Shown: positions 34,668 through 44,980, counted from the first letter of the stretch. The stretch: 64,000 bases of DNA from Methylomicrobium lacus LW14 (GCF_000527095.1 NZ_AZUN01000001.1:4320920-4384919); one strand, 5' to 3'. A program made the numbers and translations. The notes: generated by a model from the letters alone, not told the origin.

Positions 34668-36219
34668 CTTGAATATAGATATTGATTCAAAAAAAGAAAC
34701 ACGAAGGACTGCGAATGTAATTTCTTTGATGTTACCAGCAAGGATGTACGAGTTTGAATGTTCATGGACAACAGAACAACCATTACCCGCTATGGAAGAA
34801 TTTTCATGTAGATTGCTATTAATGTTGGGAACAATCCATCCTAATGATCTTCAAAATTACTTTGGACTCAATAATCAGGAAAGAGAGGTTCTGCTTAACA
34901 GTTTGTTTGAAAAAAGACTTGCCGTCATCAATGCAGATGGCAGCATAAAGCCTTCTTCTCTTTTACAAACGAAATCAGCTAATGGAGTGGATTTGGTTCC
35001 CTCTTTAACGGTTTTTGAAGAGCGTCAAGAAAAAGCAGTGTTCGATCTCTTATCTTTGCAATTACTTTCGAAGGCCAATTATTCAGGAACCCGATGGGGT
35101 TTACCAGAAATCGAAGCTGACTCAGAACTCATGAAAGCATCACAAGATCAATTATGTGAAGCTTTCAGTCGCCAATATCGAGCGCATTTAGAGAATACGC
35201 GGTCATCACATGAAGCACAAAAGACTCGACTTTATAAAATAGGGCAATGCCAACAACAACGTACATTGCAGGTACCTATTGATATGGTAATAGAACTTGA
35301 GCCAATTCGAGATCATGATGTAAGAATAATTCGAGATGTAAGTCAAAAGGTTGGAGAAGCTCGGAAATTTCCGCTTTCCAATGAGCTTGAGGCAAAGATA
35401 GCTGATTACTTAGGGAAACTAAAGATTTCCGACGAAGGGATATCTATCGATAAATTTTGCGAACTATTCGGTGATGAGGTTCTTAAGAGATATATATCTG
35501 ATAAACGTTTCGACTTGAGTGCTTGGTTACTAGACAGGGATCGCAAGAAAACAGGCTATGGAAACCCTAATACACGGGCACTCTTGGGACCAGTATATCT
35601 AAGAAATAATCGTATCGAAGTGGAAAGATGGCTAAAAAATTTTTTGTCAGAGTCGGAAGATAAAAAAGCAGGGCGAATCTATTGGTTGCCAGCAAATGTG
35701 CCGCTTTGGGCGGATAGTGGAAATGAACTTGCGGAATTTATTGCCAAAATAGACGATGTGTTAAAGAAAAGTGATAATTCGCATGAAGGCTTGGTAACGC
35801 TATTCCCCACTGAAAACAACGACGACTATTACCATCCTCGAAAAAAGGCTTTTTCACAGCGATTACCACACGGGGTTGCACTCTACAACGCATCACCGCT
35901 TGATCGAGTCGAATTAATGGTATTCCAAGGGTATTTTGCAATTGCTCAATTTCATCTTCAACCTAATAAAACTAGTGGGGTTACTTTCCCAATCGGCTTT
36001 ATGACTTCCGATCCAGACAGAGTAACTCGCATAGAAGACGTGTTGAAGGAGAGATTAAAAACTGTTACTAACTATAACCTGATGTGGTCTCGAGATAAAA
36101 GAAATTTAGACGATTTATTAGACATTGATTATCTCCAGATAGCAAAAAAGAATTACAACCATCCGCAGCCTCAGAAGCCAGTGCCATTGATAACCTATAA
36201 AAATAAATCTAATTTATAG
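34660..36219 (+). CDS. Partner protein of the NERD-kinase-helicase fusion, unknown fold
   Basis: 519 residues. The ATG overlaps the helicase gene's last 8 bases with GGGGGGAGA just upstream, so the two are coupled. Residues about 40-105 look like a winged helix (EEFSCRLLLMLGTIHPNDLQNYFGLNNQEREVLLNSLFEKRLAVI). The middle is charged and helical. Around residues 390-460 a strand-rich block (VTLFPTENNDD, LPHGVALYNAS, VELMVFQGYFAIAQFHL, GFMTSDPDRV) resembles one lobe of a phospholipase-D-like nuclease without the HxK motif; this is a weak resemblance. AT-rich like its partner. No homologue recognised. Confidence 0.6.
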   Translation: MDNLNIDIDSKKETRRTANVISLMLPARMYEFECSWTTEQPLPAMEEFSCRLLLMLGTIHPNDLQNYFGLNNQEREVLLNSLFEKRLAVINADGSIKPSSLLQTKSANGVDLVPSLTVFEERQEKAVFDLLSLQLLSKANYSGTRWGLPEIEADSELMKASQDQLCEAFSRQYRAHLENTRSSHEAQKTRLYKIGQCQQQRTLQVPIDMVIELEPIRDHDVRIIRDVSQKVGEARKFPLSNELEAKIADYLGKLKISDEGISIDKFCELFGDEVLKRYISDKRFDLSAWLLDRDRKKTGYGNPNTRALLGPVYLRNNRIEVERWLKNFLSESEDKKAGRIYWLPANVPLWADSGNELAEFIAKIDDVLKKSDNSHEGLVTLFPTENNDDYYHPRKKAFSQRLPHGVALYNASPLDRVELMVFQGYFAIAQFHLQPNKTSGVTFPIGFMTSDPDRVTRIEDVLKERLKTVTNYNLMWSRDKRNLDDLLDIDYLQIAKKNYNHPQPQKPVPLITYKNKSNL

Positions 36220-36507
36220 ATGAAAACGGTAAGTACACAACCCTACCAGTTGTATATCTTCCAATACCCGGGCTATACATGTCTCTTTATGCTCGAGGAC
36301 AGACTGTTGGCCGACACTAACCAGAAGTTAAAATAACTGATGTCAAGGACGGTTTTGGGTCGAATTCAGTCTATCACTGTCAGATCAGGTTCAGAGATTT
36401 TGCATATTAAAACTCAAGAAAAAACTGAGCAAAATTTATTCATTACTTGACGTAATGGTCGGACTCGGTCGGTAGCGGTTTGGCCATTTATTTGCGAATA
36501 ATACGGC

Positions 36508-37506
36508 TCATTTTTTCTGTTTCTGAAACAGCTCGACCGCATGATTGTGGTCTTGCAGGGTCGATGAAAACACATGCGTGCCGTTGCCCTTCGCGACAAA
36601 ATACAGGCTGTTGCCGGCATCGGGGTGCAGGGCGGCATGTATCGCCTCGCGTCCCGGCATCGCAATCGGCGTCGGCGGCAGGCCTTTGATCAGGTAGGTG
36701 TTGTAGGGCGTCTGGGCTTTGAGATCCGGCTCGGCGATATTGCCGTGATAGTTGTCGCCCATGCCGTAAATCACGGTCGGGTCGGTCTGCAGCGGCATGC
36801 CGCTTTGCAGGCGGCGGACCATAACGCCTGCAATAAGGGGGCGTTCATCTTCCGCGCCGGTCTCTTTTTCGATAATCGAGGCCAGGATCAACGCCTCGTA
36901 GGGCGAATTAATCGGCAAATTCGCCGCTCTTTGCGGCCATTCTTCCTGCAATACCAGCTGCATCTTGTCGTAGGCCCTTTTCAACAAAGAGACATCGGAC
37001 ATGTTTTTCTCGAAGAAATAAGTATCCGGGAAAAACAGGCCTTCGGCTTTGCTTTCGCTGATGCCGAGCTGGGCGCGCAAGGTTTCCGGCGAAGCATCCT
37101 TCAGCGTATGCTCGATATGCGGATTGTTGTTCATTTCAGCCAGGATGTCGTCCAGGCTCCAGCCTTCCGGGAATGTGATGCTGTGCTGGCGGGTCTTGCC
37201 TTCCGCGATCTGGTCGATAATCTCGGGCAAGGTCAGGCCGGTGGCGAATTCATATTCGCCGGTCTTCAGCTTGGCGGCCGCTTGTTTTTGCAGTGTGATC
37301 ACCTTAAACCATAAGGAGCTGACCCTCAGGTGCTGTTCGGCCAATTTTTCGGCGATCCGCCCCATCGAATCGCCCTTGACGATTTCGATCACGACCGGAT
37401 TGTCCTTGACGGCCGGCGCCTGCAGGGCCTGGCGGTAGTCCATCCAGGCCCAGCCTCCGATGAAACTGATGAATAATAAGGTCAAGCCAACGATTTTATT
37501 GCTCAC
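36508..37506 (-). CDS. mltG: Endolytic transglycosylase MltG
   Basis: 332 residues, one N-terminal membrane helix, a LysM-like segment (IEIVKGDSMGRIAEKLAEQ) and the YceG domain with the catalytic Glu in LILASIIEKETG, followed by QTDPTVIYGM. MltG cleaves nascent peptidoglycan and helps release strands. Start is GTG, overlapping pabC by 11 bases. Downstream, in place of tmk, lie 288 bases with a 14-codon frame and then the AT-rich island. Confidence 0.9.
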   Translation of the reverse strand: MSNKIVGLTLLFISFIGGWAWMDYRQALQAPAVKDNPVVIEIVKGDSMGRIAEKLAEQHLRVSSLWFKVITLQKQAAAKLKTGEYEFATGLTLPEIIDQIAEGKTRQHSITFPEGWSLDDILAEMNNNPHIEHTLKDASPETLRAQLGISESKAEGLFFPDTYFFEKNMSDVSLLKRAYDKMQLVLQEEWPQRAANLPINSPYEALILASIIEKETGAEDERPLIAGVMVRRLQSGMPLQTDPTVIYGMGDNYHGNIAEPDLKAQTPYNTYLIKGLPPTPIAMPGREAIHAALHPDAGNSLYFVAKGNGTHVFSSTLQDHNHAVELFQKQKK

Positions 37507-38332
37507 GGCGAAGCGTCTCTTGTTTATAGTCGGCTAACCATTGCTGGAGCTTCCGGGTGACAGGTCCCGGAGCGAAAGCGTTCTGTTCGACCTGTTTGAC
37601 CGGCCAGATGCCGATGATCGAGTTGCAGACGAAGACTTCATCGGCCGACAATAAGTGTTCGGGGGAATAACTCCGTTCATTAACCGTAAGTTGATGCTGA
37701 TTGGCAAGCTCCATGATCAGGCCGCGGATGATGCCGGCGATACCGCTTTGTTCAAGCGCTGCGGTATAAACCGCGTGATCCTTCACATAAAACAGGTTGG
37801 TCATGGTGCCTTCGATCACCAGGCCGGCGTTGTCCAGCATGATGCCTTCCTGAACGGCAGGATCGCTCCATTCGGCGCGGGCGAGCACCTGCTCCAGGCG
37901 GTTCAAATGTTTGATGCCGGCCAAGGCCGGGTTGATGCCGAGGCGCGTTTGGCAAATGCGGGCATTGATGCCCTCCGTGCTAAAGGCGTCCGGGTAATCG
38001 GGGTAGGGATGCAGGCTTAGAATCCGGGTCGCTTGTATCGCCTCCGGCCGCCGGTAACCGCGTCCGCCGGAACCCGAGGTCACGATGATCTTCAGTACGG
38101 CCTGGGCCGGGGCTTGCCGGCACAATAGGCCGGCTTCTTCGGTAAGAATGTCCGGCGCGGGACACGGAATCGAGAGCCGCCGGCAGCCGTCTTCGAGTCG
38201 CTTCAGATGCCGATCGAAAAAAACCGGCCTTTGGCCGTTGATTTCGATCGTCTCGAACAAGCCGTCGCCATATTGCAGGCCACGGTCCGCAACGGGCAGG
38301 GTCTCTCCGGGGTCACCATTGACAAGCAGCAT
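37496..38332 (-). CDS. pabC: Aminodeoxychorismate lyase PabC
   Basis: 278 residues, fold-type IV PLP enzyme. The ADRGLQYGDGLFETI N-terminus is typical, the PLP-binding Lys lies in GIKHLNRLEQVLAR, and the late EVFVCNSIIGIWPV motif is that of PabC. It makes p-aminobenzoate from aminodeoxychorismate for folate. In its usual place between fabF and mltG. Confidence 0.9.
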   Translation of the reverse strand: MLLVNGDPGETLPVADRGLQYGDGLFETIEINGQRPVFFDRHLKRLEDGCRRLSIPCPAPDILTEEAGLLCRQAPAQAVLKIIVTSGSGGRGYRRPEAIQATRILSLHPYPDYPDAFSTEGINARICQTRLGINPALAGIKHLNRLEQVLARAEWSDPAVQEGIMLDNAGLVIEGTMTNLFYVKDHAVYTAALEQSGIAGIIRGLIMELANQHQLTVNERSYSPEHLLSADEVFVCNSIIGIWPVKQVEQNAFAPGPVTRKLQQWLADYKQETLRREQ

Positions 38333-38366
38333 TGGCGGACAGGGCGACCCTGTGCAGGATCGACGC

Positions 38367-39611
38367 TTATTCGTAGCGTTTGAAAATCAACGTGCCGTTG
38401 GTGCCGCCGAAGCCGAATGAATTGGACATCGCGACATTGATCTTCATGTCGCGCGCGACATTCGGTACATAATCGAGATCGCATTCGGGATCGGGGTTGT
38501 CCAGATTGATCGTCGGCGGCGCGATCTGATGCTTGATACTGAGCGCGGTCAATACCGCTTCGATACCGCCGGCAGCACCCAGCATGTGGCCGATCATCGA
38601 CTTGGTCGAGCTGACCGCAACTTTGTAGGCGTGGTCGCCCAGTGCCGACTTCATCGCCTGGGTTTCGCCGACATCGCCGGCCGGCGTCGAGGTGCCGTGC
38701 GCATTGATGTAATCGACTGCGTCTGCATTCAAGCCGGCATCGCGCAACGCATTGCGTATGCAGCGCGCCGCGCCTTCGCCGCCGGGTGACGGGGTGGTCA
38801 TGTGGTAAGCGTCTCCGCTCATGCCGAAGCCGACCACTTCCGCGTAAATCTTGGCACCGCGCGCTTTCGCGTGTTCGAGTTCTTCGAGCACGACCACGCC
38901 TGCGCCGTCGCTGAGTACGAAACCGTCGCGGTCTTTATCCCAGGGCCGGCTGGCCGCTGTCGGATTGTCGTTGCGGCGCGACAAGGCTTTCGCCGAAATG
39001 AAGCCGCCCATCGCGGTCGGCGAAGTGGTGCAGCGCTCGGCGCCGCCCGCAAGCATTACGTCCGCATCGCCGTGTTGGATCATCCGTGCCGCATCGCCGA
39101 TGTTGTGGGTACCGGTCGCGCAGGCGGTCACGATTGCATAATTGGGGCCTTTCAGTCCGTATTTGATCGACAGGTTGCCGGAAATCATGTTGATGATGTT
39201 GCCGGGCACGAAAAACGGCGAAATCCGGCGCGGACCGCTTTTATCGTACACCGCATAACATTCTTCGATGCCGGTGACGCCGCCGATGCCGGCGCCGATC
39301 GCCACGCCGATCCGTTCCGCATTGGCTTCGGTCACTTCGATGCCGGAATCCTCGAACGCCTGACAGCCGGCCGCCATGCCGTAATGAATGAATCCATCCA
39401 TGCGCTGCGCGTCTTTGGCCGGGATGTATTGGGTGACATCGAAGTTGCGAATCACACCGCCAAAGGTGGTAGCGAAAGGCGAAATATCAAAGGAATCGAT
39501 AGGGCTGATGCCGCTTTTGCCGTTGATGATGCCGTCCCAGGTTTCTGCCACCGTGTTTGCTAAGGGCGTAATGGCGCCCAAACCGGTGATTACGACTCGA
39601 CGTGTGCTCAA
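38367..39611 (-). CDS. fabF: Beta-ketoacyl-ACP synthase II, FabF
   Basis: 414 residues. The triad is Cys in [10 protein letters not shown], His in HGTSTPAGD and His in [11 protein letters not shown], with NSFGFGGTN near the end. The start is an unusual TTG: TTG gives [12 protein letters not shown], which aligns with the start of E. coli FabF, and no ATG exists before the conserved region. The weak start and poor ribosome binding site suggest it is translated less than acpP upstream. It elongates acyl-ACP in fatty-acid synthesis. Confidence 0.92.
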   Translation of the reverse strand: MSTRRVVITGLGAITPLANTVAETWDGIINGKSGISPIDSFDISPFATTFGGVIRNFDVTQYIPAKDAQRMDGFIHYGMAAGCQAFEDSGIEVTEANAERIGVAIGAGIGGVTGIEECYAVYDKSGPRRISPFFVPGNIINMISGNLSIKYGLKGPNYAIVTACATGTHNIGDAARMIQHGDADVMLAGGAERCTTSPTAMGGFISAKALSRRNDNPTAASRPWDKDRDGFVLSDGAGVVVLEELEHAKARGAKIYAEVVGFGMSGDAYHMTTPSPGGEGAARCIRNALRDAGLNADAVDYINAHGTSTPAGDVGETQAMKSALGDHAYKVAVSSTKSMIGHMLGAAGGIEAVLTALSIKHQIAPPTINLDNPDPECDLDYVPNVARDMKINVAMSNSFGFGGTNGTLIFKRYE

Positions 39612-39704
39612 TGTGTGTTACCGTGTGGAATCTGTATTTTAGAAAAATCGGGGGGTAAAGCTTAGTGGATGCGCAGGATGTCATCCACTAATGAATCGCT
39701 AGTC

Positions 39705-39935
39705 TTAGGTGTTCTTTACGACGTAGTCGATTGCTTGCTGAACAGTGGTGATCTTTTCAGCTTCTTCGTCTGGGATTTCGCACTCGAATTCTTCTTCAAG
39801 CGCCATAACGAGTTCGACGGTGTCAAGAGAGTCGGCGCCCAAATCATCTACGAAAGATGCGTCATTGGCGATATCGTCTTTAACGCCCAATTGCTCTGCA
39901 ACAATTTTTTTTACTCGTTGTTCAACATTACTCAT
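39705..39935 (-). CDS. acpP: Acyl carrier protein
   Basis: 76 residues, acidic, with the phosphopantetheine attachment Ser 36 in [10 protein letters not shown]. The start is the ATG giving MSNVEQRV; an earlier in-frame start adds five residues without homology. It lies between fabG and fabF with about 200 bases upstream, enough for its own promoter, as is common for this highly expressed gene. Confidence 0.95.
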   Translation of the reverse strand: MSNVEQRVKKIVAEQLGVKDDIANDASFVDDLGADSLDTVELVMALEEEFECEIPDEEAEKITTVQQAIDYVVKNT

Positions 39936-40139
39936 AATTATTATCCTCAAGCAAAGTAAATATACAGTAGATATAAATCATATATTTACAATGATATTGT
40001 TGTTGGTATTACTAGAAATCCCGTCCACGGAAATTCCAGACGGTAGCCAAAATTATACTGTAATCTGAAGCCAAAGTCACAATATTAAGCTGGCCGGCCG
40101 CCCGTTTTCCATCAGTCCGTGGCGAAATGAGATCGGAAG

Positions 40140-40868
40140 TTACGGCATATACATGCCGCCGTTCACATGCAGGGTCTCGCCGGTGATATAGGCGGCGCCT
40201 GGCGAGGCCAGGAACGAGACCGCATGCGCGATTTCCTCGGGCGCGCCGAGCCGTTCCAATGGAATCGAGGCTAACAGCGAGGTCTTGATGTCGTCGCCCA
40301 AATCCTTGGTCATGTCGGTGTCGATGAAGCCGGGTGCGACGACGTTGACCGTGATGTTGCGCGAGCCGACTTCCTTCGCCAGCGATTTGCTGAAACCGAC
40401 GATGCCGGCTTTCGCGGCGGCATAGTTGGCCTGGCCGGCGTTGCCGGTCGAGCCGACGACCGAGGAAATGCTGATGATGCGGCCGGTGCGGGCCTTCATC
40501 ATGCCGCGCAGCACCGCCTTGCTCATCCGGAAAACCGAGGCGAGGTTGGTGTTGATGATCGCATCCCATTCCTCGTCCTTCATCCGCATCAACAGATTGT
40601 CGCGGGTGATGCCCGCGTTGTTGACCAGCACGGCCGGCGCGCCGAATTCGTCATTGACGGTTTTGATCACCCCGGCAATTGAATCGGCGTCCGCGACGTC
40701 GAGGCGGAGGCCTTTGCCGTTTTCGCCGAGATAAGCCGAGATGGCTTCCGCACCGCTCTCGGAGGTTGCGGTGCCGACCACAAAAAAACCGTCGGCGGCC
40801 AGTCTTTCGGCAATCGCCTTGCCGATGCCGCGGCTGGCGCCTGTCACTAAAGCGACTTGTTTAGCCAT
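40140..40868 (-). CDS. fabG: 3-oxoacyl-ACP reductase FabG
   Basis: 242 residues, short-chain dehydrogenase with TGASRGIGKAIA, NNAGITRDNLLMRM, SSVVGSTGNAGQANYAAAK (Ser-Tyr-Lys) and VAPGFIDTDM. This is the primary-metabolism reductase, distinct from the aryl-polyene copy at 1031-1762. It overlaps fabD by eight bases. Confidence 0.94.
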   Translation of the reverse strand: MAKQVALVTGASRGIGKAIAERLAADGFFVVGTATSESGAEAISAYLGENGKGLRLDVADADSIAGVIKTVNDEFGAPAVLVNNAGITRDNLLMRMKDEEWDAIINTNLASVFRMSKAVLRGMMKARTGRIISISSVVGSTGNAGQANYAAAKAGIVGFSKSLAKEVGSRNITVNVVAPGFIDTDMTKDLGDDIKTSLLASIPLERLGAPEEIAHAVSFLASPGAAYITGETLHVNGGMYMP

Positions 40869-41811
40869 TTAACAGCTCCAAAGTAGTATGTAAAGATTTG
40901 CTATCGAAGATCGACACATGCTCGGCCCCCTTAACGATGCGTTTGTTCAGGCCGATCAGCACCTTGCCGGGGCCGCATTCGACAAAGCGGGTGACGCCCT
41001 GGTCGTGCATGAATTGGATCGAGTCGACCCAGCGCACCGGTTTGTAGAGTTGTTCTTTCAGGGCGTTGCGGATGACTTCCGGCGCGCTGTGCGCCATCAC
41101 ATCGGTATTATGGATCAGCGTGATGTCGGGGCTGTGAAAAGGTATTTGCTCCAGCTCAGCGCCGAGTTTTTCGGCGGCGCCGGCCATCAGCGCGCAGTGC
41201 GACGGCACGCTGACCGGCAGCAGCAGCGCGCGCTTGGCGCCGAGCGCCTGCGCTTCGGTGATCGCACGCTGCACCGCGCTCGCGTTGCCCGCAATCACGA
41301 CCTGACCCGGCGCGTTGAAATTGACCGCCGCGACGACTTCGCCCTGCGCGGCTTTTTCGCAGGCTTCCGCGACCTGATGATCTTCCAGGCCCAAAATGGC
41401 CGCCATCGCGCCGATGCCTTGCGGGACCGCTTCCTGCATCAGGCGGCCGCGGGTCGCGACCAGCCGGATCGCATCTTCGAAGGCGATCGCATTCGCGGCG
41501 ACCAGGGCGCTGTACTCGCCGAGGCTATGGCCCGCGGTCCAGGCCGGGCGCACGCGGCTTTGCCTGCTCCAGACTTCCCAGATCGCAATGCCGGCGGCCA
41601 GCATCGCGGGCTGGGTGTTTTGGGTTTGATTCAAGTCCGCTTCGGGGCCTTCGCTGACCAGTGCCCACAAATTCTTGCCCAAGGCGTCGGAGGCGCGTTC
41701 GAAGGTGTGTTTGATTTCGGGGAAACTGTCCGCCAGATCGGCCATCATGCCGACCGACTGAGATCCCTGGCCTGGAAAAACGAAGGCTAAGTCGTAGGTT
41801 TGTGTGCTCAT
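40861..41811 (-). CDS. fabD: Malonyl-CoA:ACP transacylase FabD
   Basis: 316 residues. The FVFPGQGSQSVGMM N-terminal motif, the active-site Ser in AGHSLGEYSALV and the His in SVPSHCALM are all present. The start is the ATG giving MSTQTYDL; a longer in-frame start adds 19 unconserved residues. It loads malonyl groups onto ACP. Confidence 0.93.
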   Translation of the reverse strand: MSTQTYDLAFVFPGQGSQSVGMMADLADSFPEIKHTFERASDALGKNLWALVSEGPEADLNQTQNTQPAMLAAGIAIWEVWSRQSRVRPAWTAGHSLGEYSALVAANAIAFEDAIRLVATRGRLMQEAVPQGIGAMAAILGLEDHQVAEACEKAAQGEVVAAVNFNAPGQVVIAGNASAVQRAITEAQALGAKRALLLPVSVPSHCALMAGAAEKLGAELEQIPFHSPDITLIHNTDVMAHSAPEVIRNALKEQLYKPVRWVDSIQFMHDQGVTRFVECGPGKVLIGLNKRIVKGAEHVSIFDSKSLHTTLELLNG

Positions 41812-41895
41812 GGATGTGTCGAGTGTCTTTAAAGGCTTTGTTATTTTTTTTCGAGGCGAAAGCGGCAAGGTGAGCCTTGCGACTTTCGCCTGCTT

Positions 41896-42864
41896 TTAGT
41901 ACTTCAACAACGCCGAACCCCAGGTAAAGCCGGCGCCAAACGCTTCCAGTAGGACCACCTGGCCGCGCTGAATGCGTCCGTCGCGCACGGCCTCGTTGAA
42001 GGCCAGCAGCACCGAGGCGGAGGACGTGTTGCCCTGGTTTTCGAGCGTGACGATGACCTGTTCCATCGACATTTTCAGTTTCTTCGCGGTGGCCTGGATG
42101 ATCCGGATATTGGCCTGATGCGGCACCAGCCAGTCGATCGATTCCTTTTCCAGATGATTCGCTTCGAGCGTTTCATCGACGATGCGGCCGAGCGTATTGA
42201 CCGCGACCTTGAAGACTTCATTGCCGCGCATGCTGATATGGCCCGGCTCATGTTGATGGCCGTTCGGCGCCGCCTGCGGGTTCGGGCAATACAAGAGTTC
42301 CTCGTATTCGCCGTCCGAATGGATGTGCGTGGATAGGATGCCGTTTTCCTCGGAAGCGCCCAAGAGGATCGCGCCGGCGCCGTCGCCGAACAGGACGCAG
42401 GTGGTGCGGTCGGTCCAGTCGACGATCCGCGAGCAGAGCTCGGAACCGACGACCAGGACCTTGCCGGCCGCGCCGGTCTTGATATATTGGTCGGCGATAC
42501 TCATGCCGAAGATCGCACCGGAACAGGCGGCCTGTACATCGAAAGCCACGCAGTTTTTGATGCCGAGACGTTGCTGCAACAAACAGCCGGTGCTCGGATA
42601 GACGCGGTCGGGCGTGCCGGTCGCGACGATGATCAGGTCGATTTCCTCGGCATCGATGCCGGCCATCTCGATCGCCTGGCGGGCGGCCGTTTCGGCCATG
42701 CTGGCCGCGGTTTCGTCGGCCCCGGCGATACGGCGGCTTTTGATGCCGGTCCGTTCGAAGATCCAACTGTCGGAGGTGTCAACCGTTTCCGAAATTTGCG
42801 TGTTCGTTAAAATTTCGGAGGGAAGATAGCCACCGGTTCCGATGACTCTTGAATAGCGGGTCAT
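41896..42864 (-). CDS. fabH: Beta-ketoacyl-ACP synthase III, FabH
   Basis: 322 residues. Catalytic Cys in [12 protein letters not shown], His in VPHQANIRI and Asn region in [12 protein letters not shown], ending [12 protein letters not shown]. It condenses acetyl-CoA with malonyl-ACP to start fatty acids. Its ATG overlaps the plsX stop (ATGA). Confidence 0.94.
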   Translation of the reverse strand: MTRYSRVIGTGGYLPSEILTNTQISETVDTSDSWIFERTGIKSRRIAGADETAASMAETAARQAIEMAGIDAEEIDLIIVATGTPDRVYPSTGCLLQQRLGIKNCVAFDVQAACSGAIFGMSIADQYIKTGAAGKVLVVGSELCSRIVDWTDRTTCVLFGDGAGAILLGASEENGILSTHIHSDGEYEELLYCPNPQAAPNGHQHEPGHISMRGNEVFKVAVNTLGRIVDETLEANHLEKESIDWLVPHQANIRIIQATAKKLKMSMEQVIVTLENQGNTSSASVLLAFNEAVRDGRIQRGQVVLLEAFGAGFTWGSALLKY

Positions 42865-43889
42865 GAATGCGTTTCCAAAGACAGGTTTCGTTCGACCTGC
42901 TGACTGATTTTTTTGATGACGTCCTTTTTGACTTCAATCTCAGCCAGCTGTATCGCGGTTTTGAAAGCCAGCGCATCGGCGCCGCCGTGGCTCTTGATCA
43001 CTAGGCCGCGCAGGCCAAGAAAACTGGCGCCGTTGTAAAGGCGCGGGTCGATGCGCTTTTTGAATGAGGATAATGCCGGATAAGCGATCAGGCCGGCCAA
43101 TTTGGTCAACAGGTTAAGCGAAAACGCTTCCTTCAGCAGCGTGCCGATCATTTTCGCGGCGCCTTCGATCGACTTCAGCGCGACGTTGCCGACGAAGCCG
43201 TCGGTCACGATCAGGTCGACCTTGATTGCGCCGGCGTTCAGGGAATTGCCTTCGACATAGCCGATGTAATTCAACGACGACGCTTCGAGCAGTTTCGCGG
43301 CGGCCTTGACCTGCTCGTTGCCCTTCATTTCTTCCTCGCCGATGTTCAGTAAACCGACCCGAGGCGATTCGATGTTCTCGACCGCCTTGACCAGTTCGGC
43401 GCCCATTACCGCGAATTCGAACAGATGCTGCGCGCTGCAATCGACATTCGCGCCGAGGTCGAGCACGTGGGTATGGCCGTGAATGGAGGGAAGTGTCGAA
43501 ATGATCGCGGGGCGATCGATGCCCGGTATCATTTTGAGCACGAAACGGGCGGTCGCCATCAGCGCGCCGGTGTTGCCGGCGCTGACGCAGGCATCGGCCT
43601 CGCCGTCGCGGACCAGGTTGATCGCGACCCGCATCGATGAGTCCTTTTTGTTTTTCAAGGCTTTCGACGGCGGTTCGTCCATTTCGACGCATTGGGAGGC
43701 GTGATGGACGGTCAGTCGGTCGCGATAAGTCTCGAGGCGGTCTCCCAACTTCTCTTTGATGACGGCTTCATTGCCCACCAGAATCAGCCTCAAATCCGGG
43801 TTGCTCTTCAAGCACTCCAGCGAGGCTGGGATCGTTACTTCCGGGCCATAATCCCCGCCCATCGCATCAATCGAAATTGTTAAACTCAC
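42861..43889 (-). CDS. plsX: Phosphate acyltransferase PlsX
   Basis: 342 residues with the conserved [17 protein letters not shown] start, [19 protein letters not shown] loop (here [10 protein letters not shown]), [14 protein letters not shown] and [15 protein letters not shown]. It makes acyl-phosphate from acyl-ACP for phospholipid synthesis. The start is GTG; no closer ATG precedes the conserved region. Confidence 0.93.
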   Translation of the reverse strand: MSLTISIDAMGGDYGPEVTIPASLECLKSNPDLRLILVGNEAVIKEKLGDRLETYRDRLTVHHASQCVEMDEPPSKALKNKKDSSMRVAINLVRDGEADACVSAGNTGALMATARFVLKMIPGIDRPAIISTLPSIHGHTHVLDLGANVDCSAQHLFEFAVMGAELVKAVENIESPRVGLLNIGEEEMKGNEQVKAAAKLLEASSLNYIGYVEGNSLNAGAIKVDLIVTDGFVGNVALKSIEGAAKMIGTLLKEAFSLNLLTKLAGLIAYPALSSFKKRIDPRLYNGASFLGLRGLVIKSHGGADALAFKTAIQLAEIEVKKDVIKKISQQVERNLSLETHS

Positions 43890-43969
43890 CTTAACCGATG
43901 TCTCCGCATTAAAAACTAAAAAACCGAACCGGCAAGGGTTCGGTATCGGGTCGAACTAAAGCTCGAGGC

Positions 43970-44152
43970 TTATTCTTCGTCGCTGGTGCTTGTGATTTGA
44001 CGGCCTTTGAAATAGCCATCCGGCGTGACGTGATGACGCAGATGGGTTTCACCGGTCAATGGATCTTGCGACAGCGCGCGGGTGGTCAAGGCATCGTGTG
44101 AACGGCGTTGGCCGCGTCTTGAACGGGATACTTTACTTTTTTGTACTGCCAT
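43970..44152 (-). CDS. rpmF: 50S ribosomal protein L32
   Basis: 60 residues, basic N-terminus ([20 protein letters not shown]), typical of L32 without zinc Cys residues. It overlaps the 3' end of the upstream DUF177 gene by 20 bases and begins the rpmF-plsX-fab gene string. Confidence 0.94.
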   Translation of the reverse strand: MAVQKSKVSRSRRGQRRSHDALTTRALSQDPLTGETHLRHHVTPDGYFKGRQITSTSDEE

Positions 44153-44678
44153 GAGGGCTCTCCAGATTTTTTAAGTTGGTTAAAATGGAAAAGGGGTTGT
44201 CTTGTCGTTTTTGCCGATCCGCCTCGGGTTGACTCGGCGTACGGCTACCCGTATCCTGATCCGCGCAGGGCTCGGGATGTTTCGGGTATTGGGGAAGATT
44301 CAGCAACAATTCGTCTTCGATGATGTCCTGAAGAAAAACTTTTTCTCCTTCCACGAACAAAGGCTCGAAGCCTGGAGGCAAACGGTCTATTTGCTCCAGC
44401 GAATTGACGATGCCCAGATGGACTTCCGCTTGCACGGGCCAATCAAGGGCTTTTAGGCAATTCTGGCAGATCAGTTGCAGATGGGTTTCAATCTTCCCTT
44501 CGATCTTGGCCTGTCTGCCTTCACGGCTGAAAAAAAGATCGACGACGACTTTGCCATCGGTATCGAACAGCATGTTGCCGAGGCGGCCAAAATCTTTTAG
44601 CGAAAGCTCCCCTTTAAGTTCACCGCGCTTGTCGGCGAGGTGCAGTGGGTCAATATATCGGGGCAGGCGATCTAACAT
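44133..44678 (-). CDS. yceD: YceD/DUF177 family protein
   Basis: 181 residues. DUF177 features: [17 protein letters not shown], a paired-Cys-like CQNCLKAL segment, and the [13 protein letters not shown] motif. In bacteria and plastids the family helps 23S rRNA processing or accumulation, and it always sits next to rpmF. Its C-terminal 20 bases overlap rpmF. Confidence 0.88.
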   Translation of the reverse strand: MLDRLPRYIDPLHLADKRGELKGELSLKDFGRLGNMLFDTDGKVVVDLFFSREGRQAKIEGKIETHLQLICQNCLKALDWPVQAEVHLGIVNSLEQIDRLPPGFEPLFVEGEKVFLQDIIEDELLLNLPQYPKHPEPCADQDTGSRTPSQPEADRQKRQDNPFSILTNLKNLESPHGSTKK

Positions 44679-44980
44679 AAATCGGTAATATTATCGTGAA
44701 ACCCTGCCAGGGTCAAATGCTAAATGATTTTAAGGCCTTATCACGAGGCTTTTTTTGACGGAGGAATTCGCGCGCTTCTTGCAGGCGGTGTCCCAAGCCG
44801 CATACGTCAAGTAAGGTCTTGGTGTTATACCCCCTTAAAGCGGGGGTTTTGCACCGCTTTTTCGCTTTTAATGCCGGCGTGCGTGGAAAAATAATAATAA
44901 AAACAATAGAATAAATAGTTAAGCGAGCTGGCATGGTATTCGCTATGTCCTAGGCATCTGAATCAATAATGGAGACACTG
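44679..44980. other. Intergenic region between yceD and the SulP gene
   Basis: About 300 bases separating divergent genes; it should hold both promoters. The only clear structure is a hairpin, ACCCCC (44829-44834) with GGGGGT (44842-44847) followed by TTT, a weak plus-strand terminator. A 73-codon minus-strand frame is present, but its composition does not look like a protein gene. Confidence 0.45.

Noticed and set aside
26189..36507. Insertion sequence or integrase gene that might have carried the island
   Set aside because: I looked for transposase or recombinase motifs and for direct repeats at the borders and saw none, so the mechanism of insertion is unknown.
44713..44934. A 73-codon minus-strand frame upstream of yceD
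   Set aside because: No ribosome binding site or recognisable fold, and it runs through the hairpin at 44829-44850.
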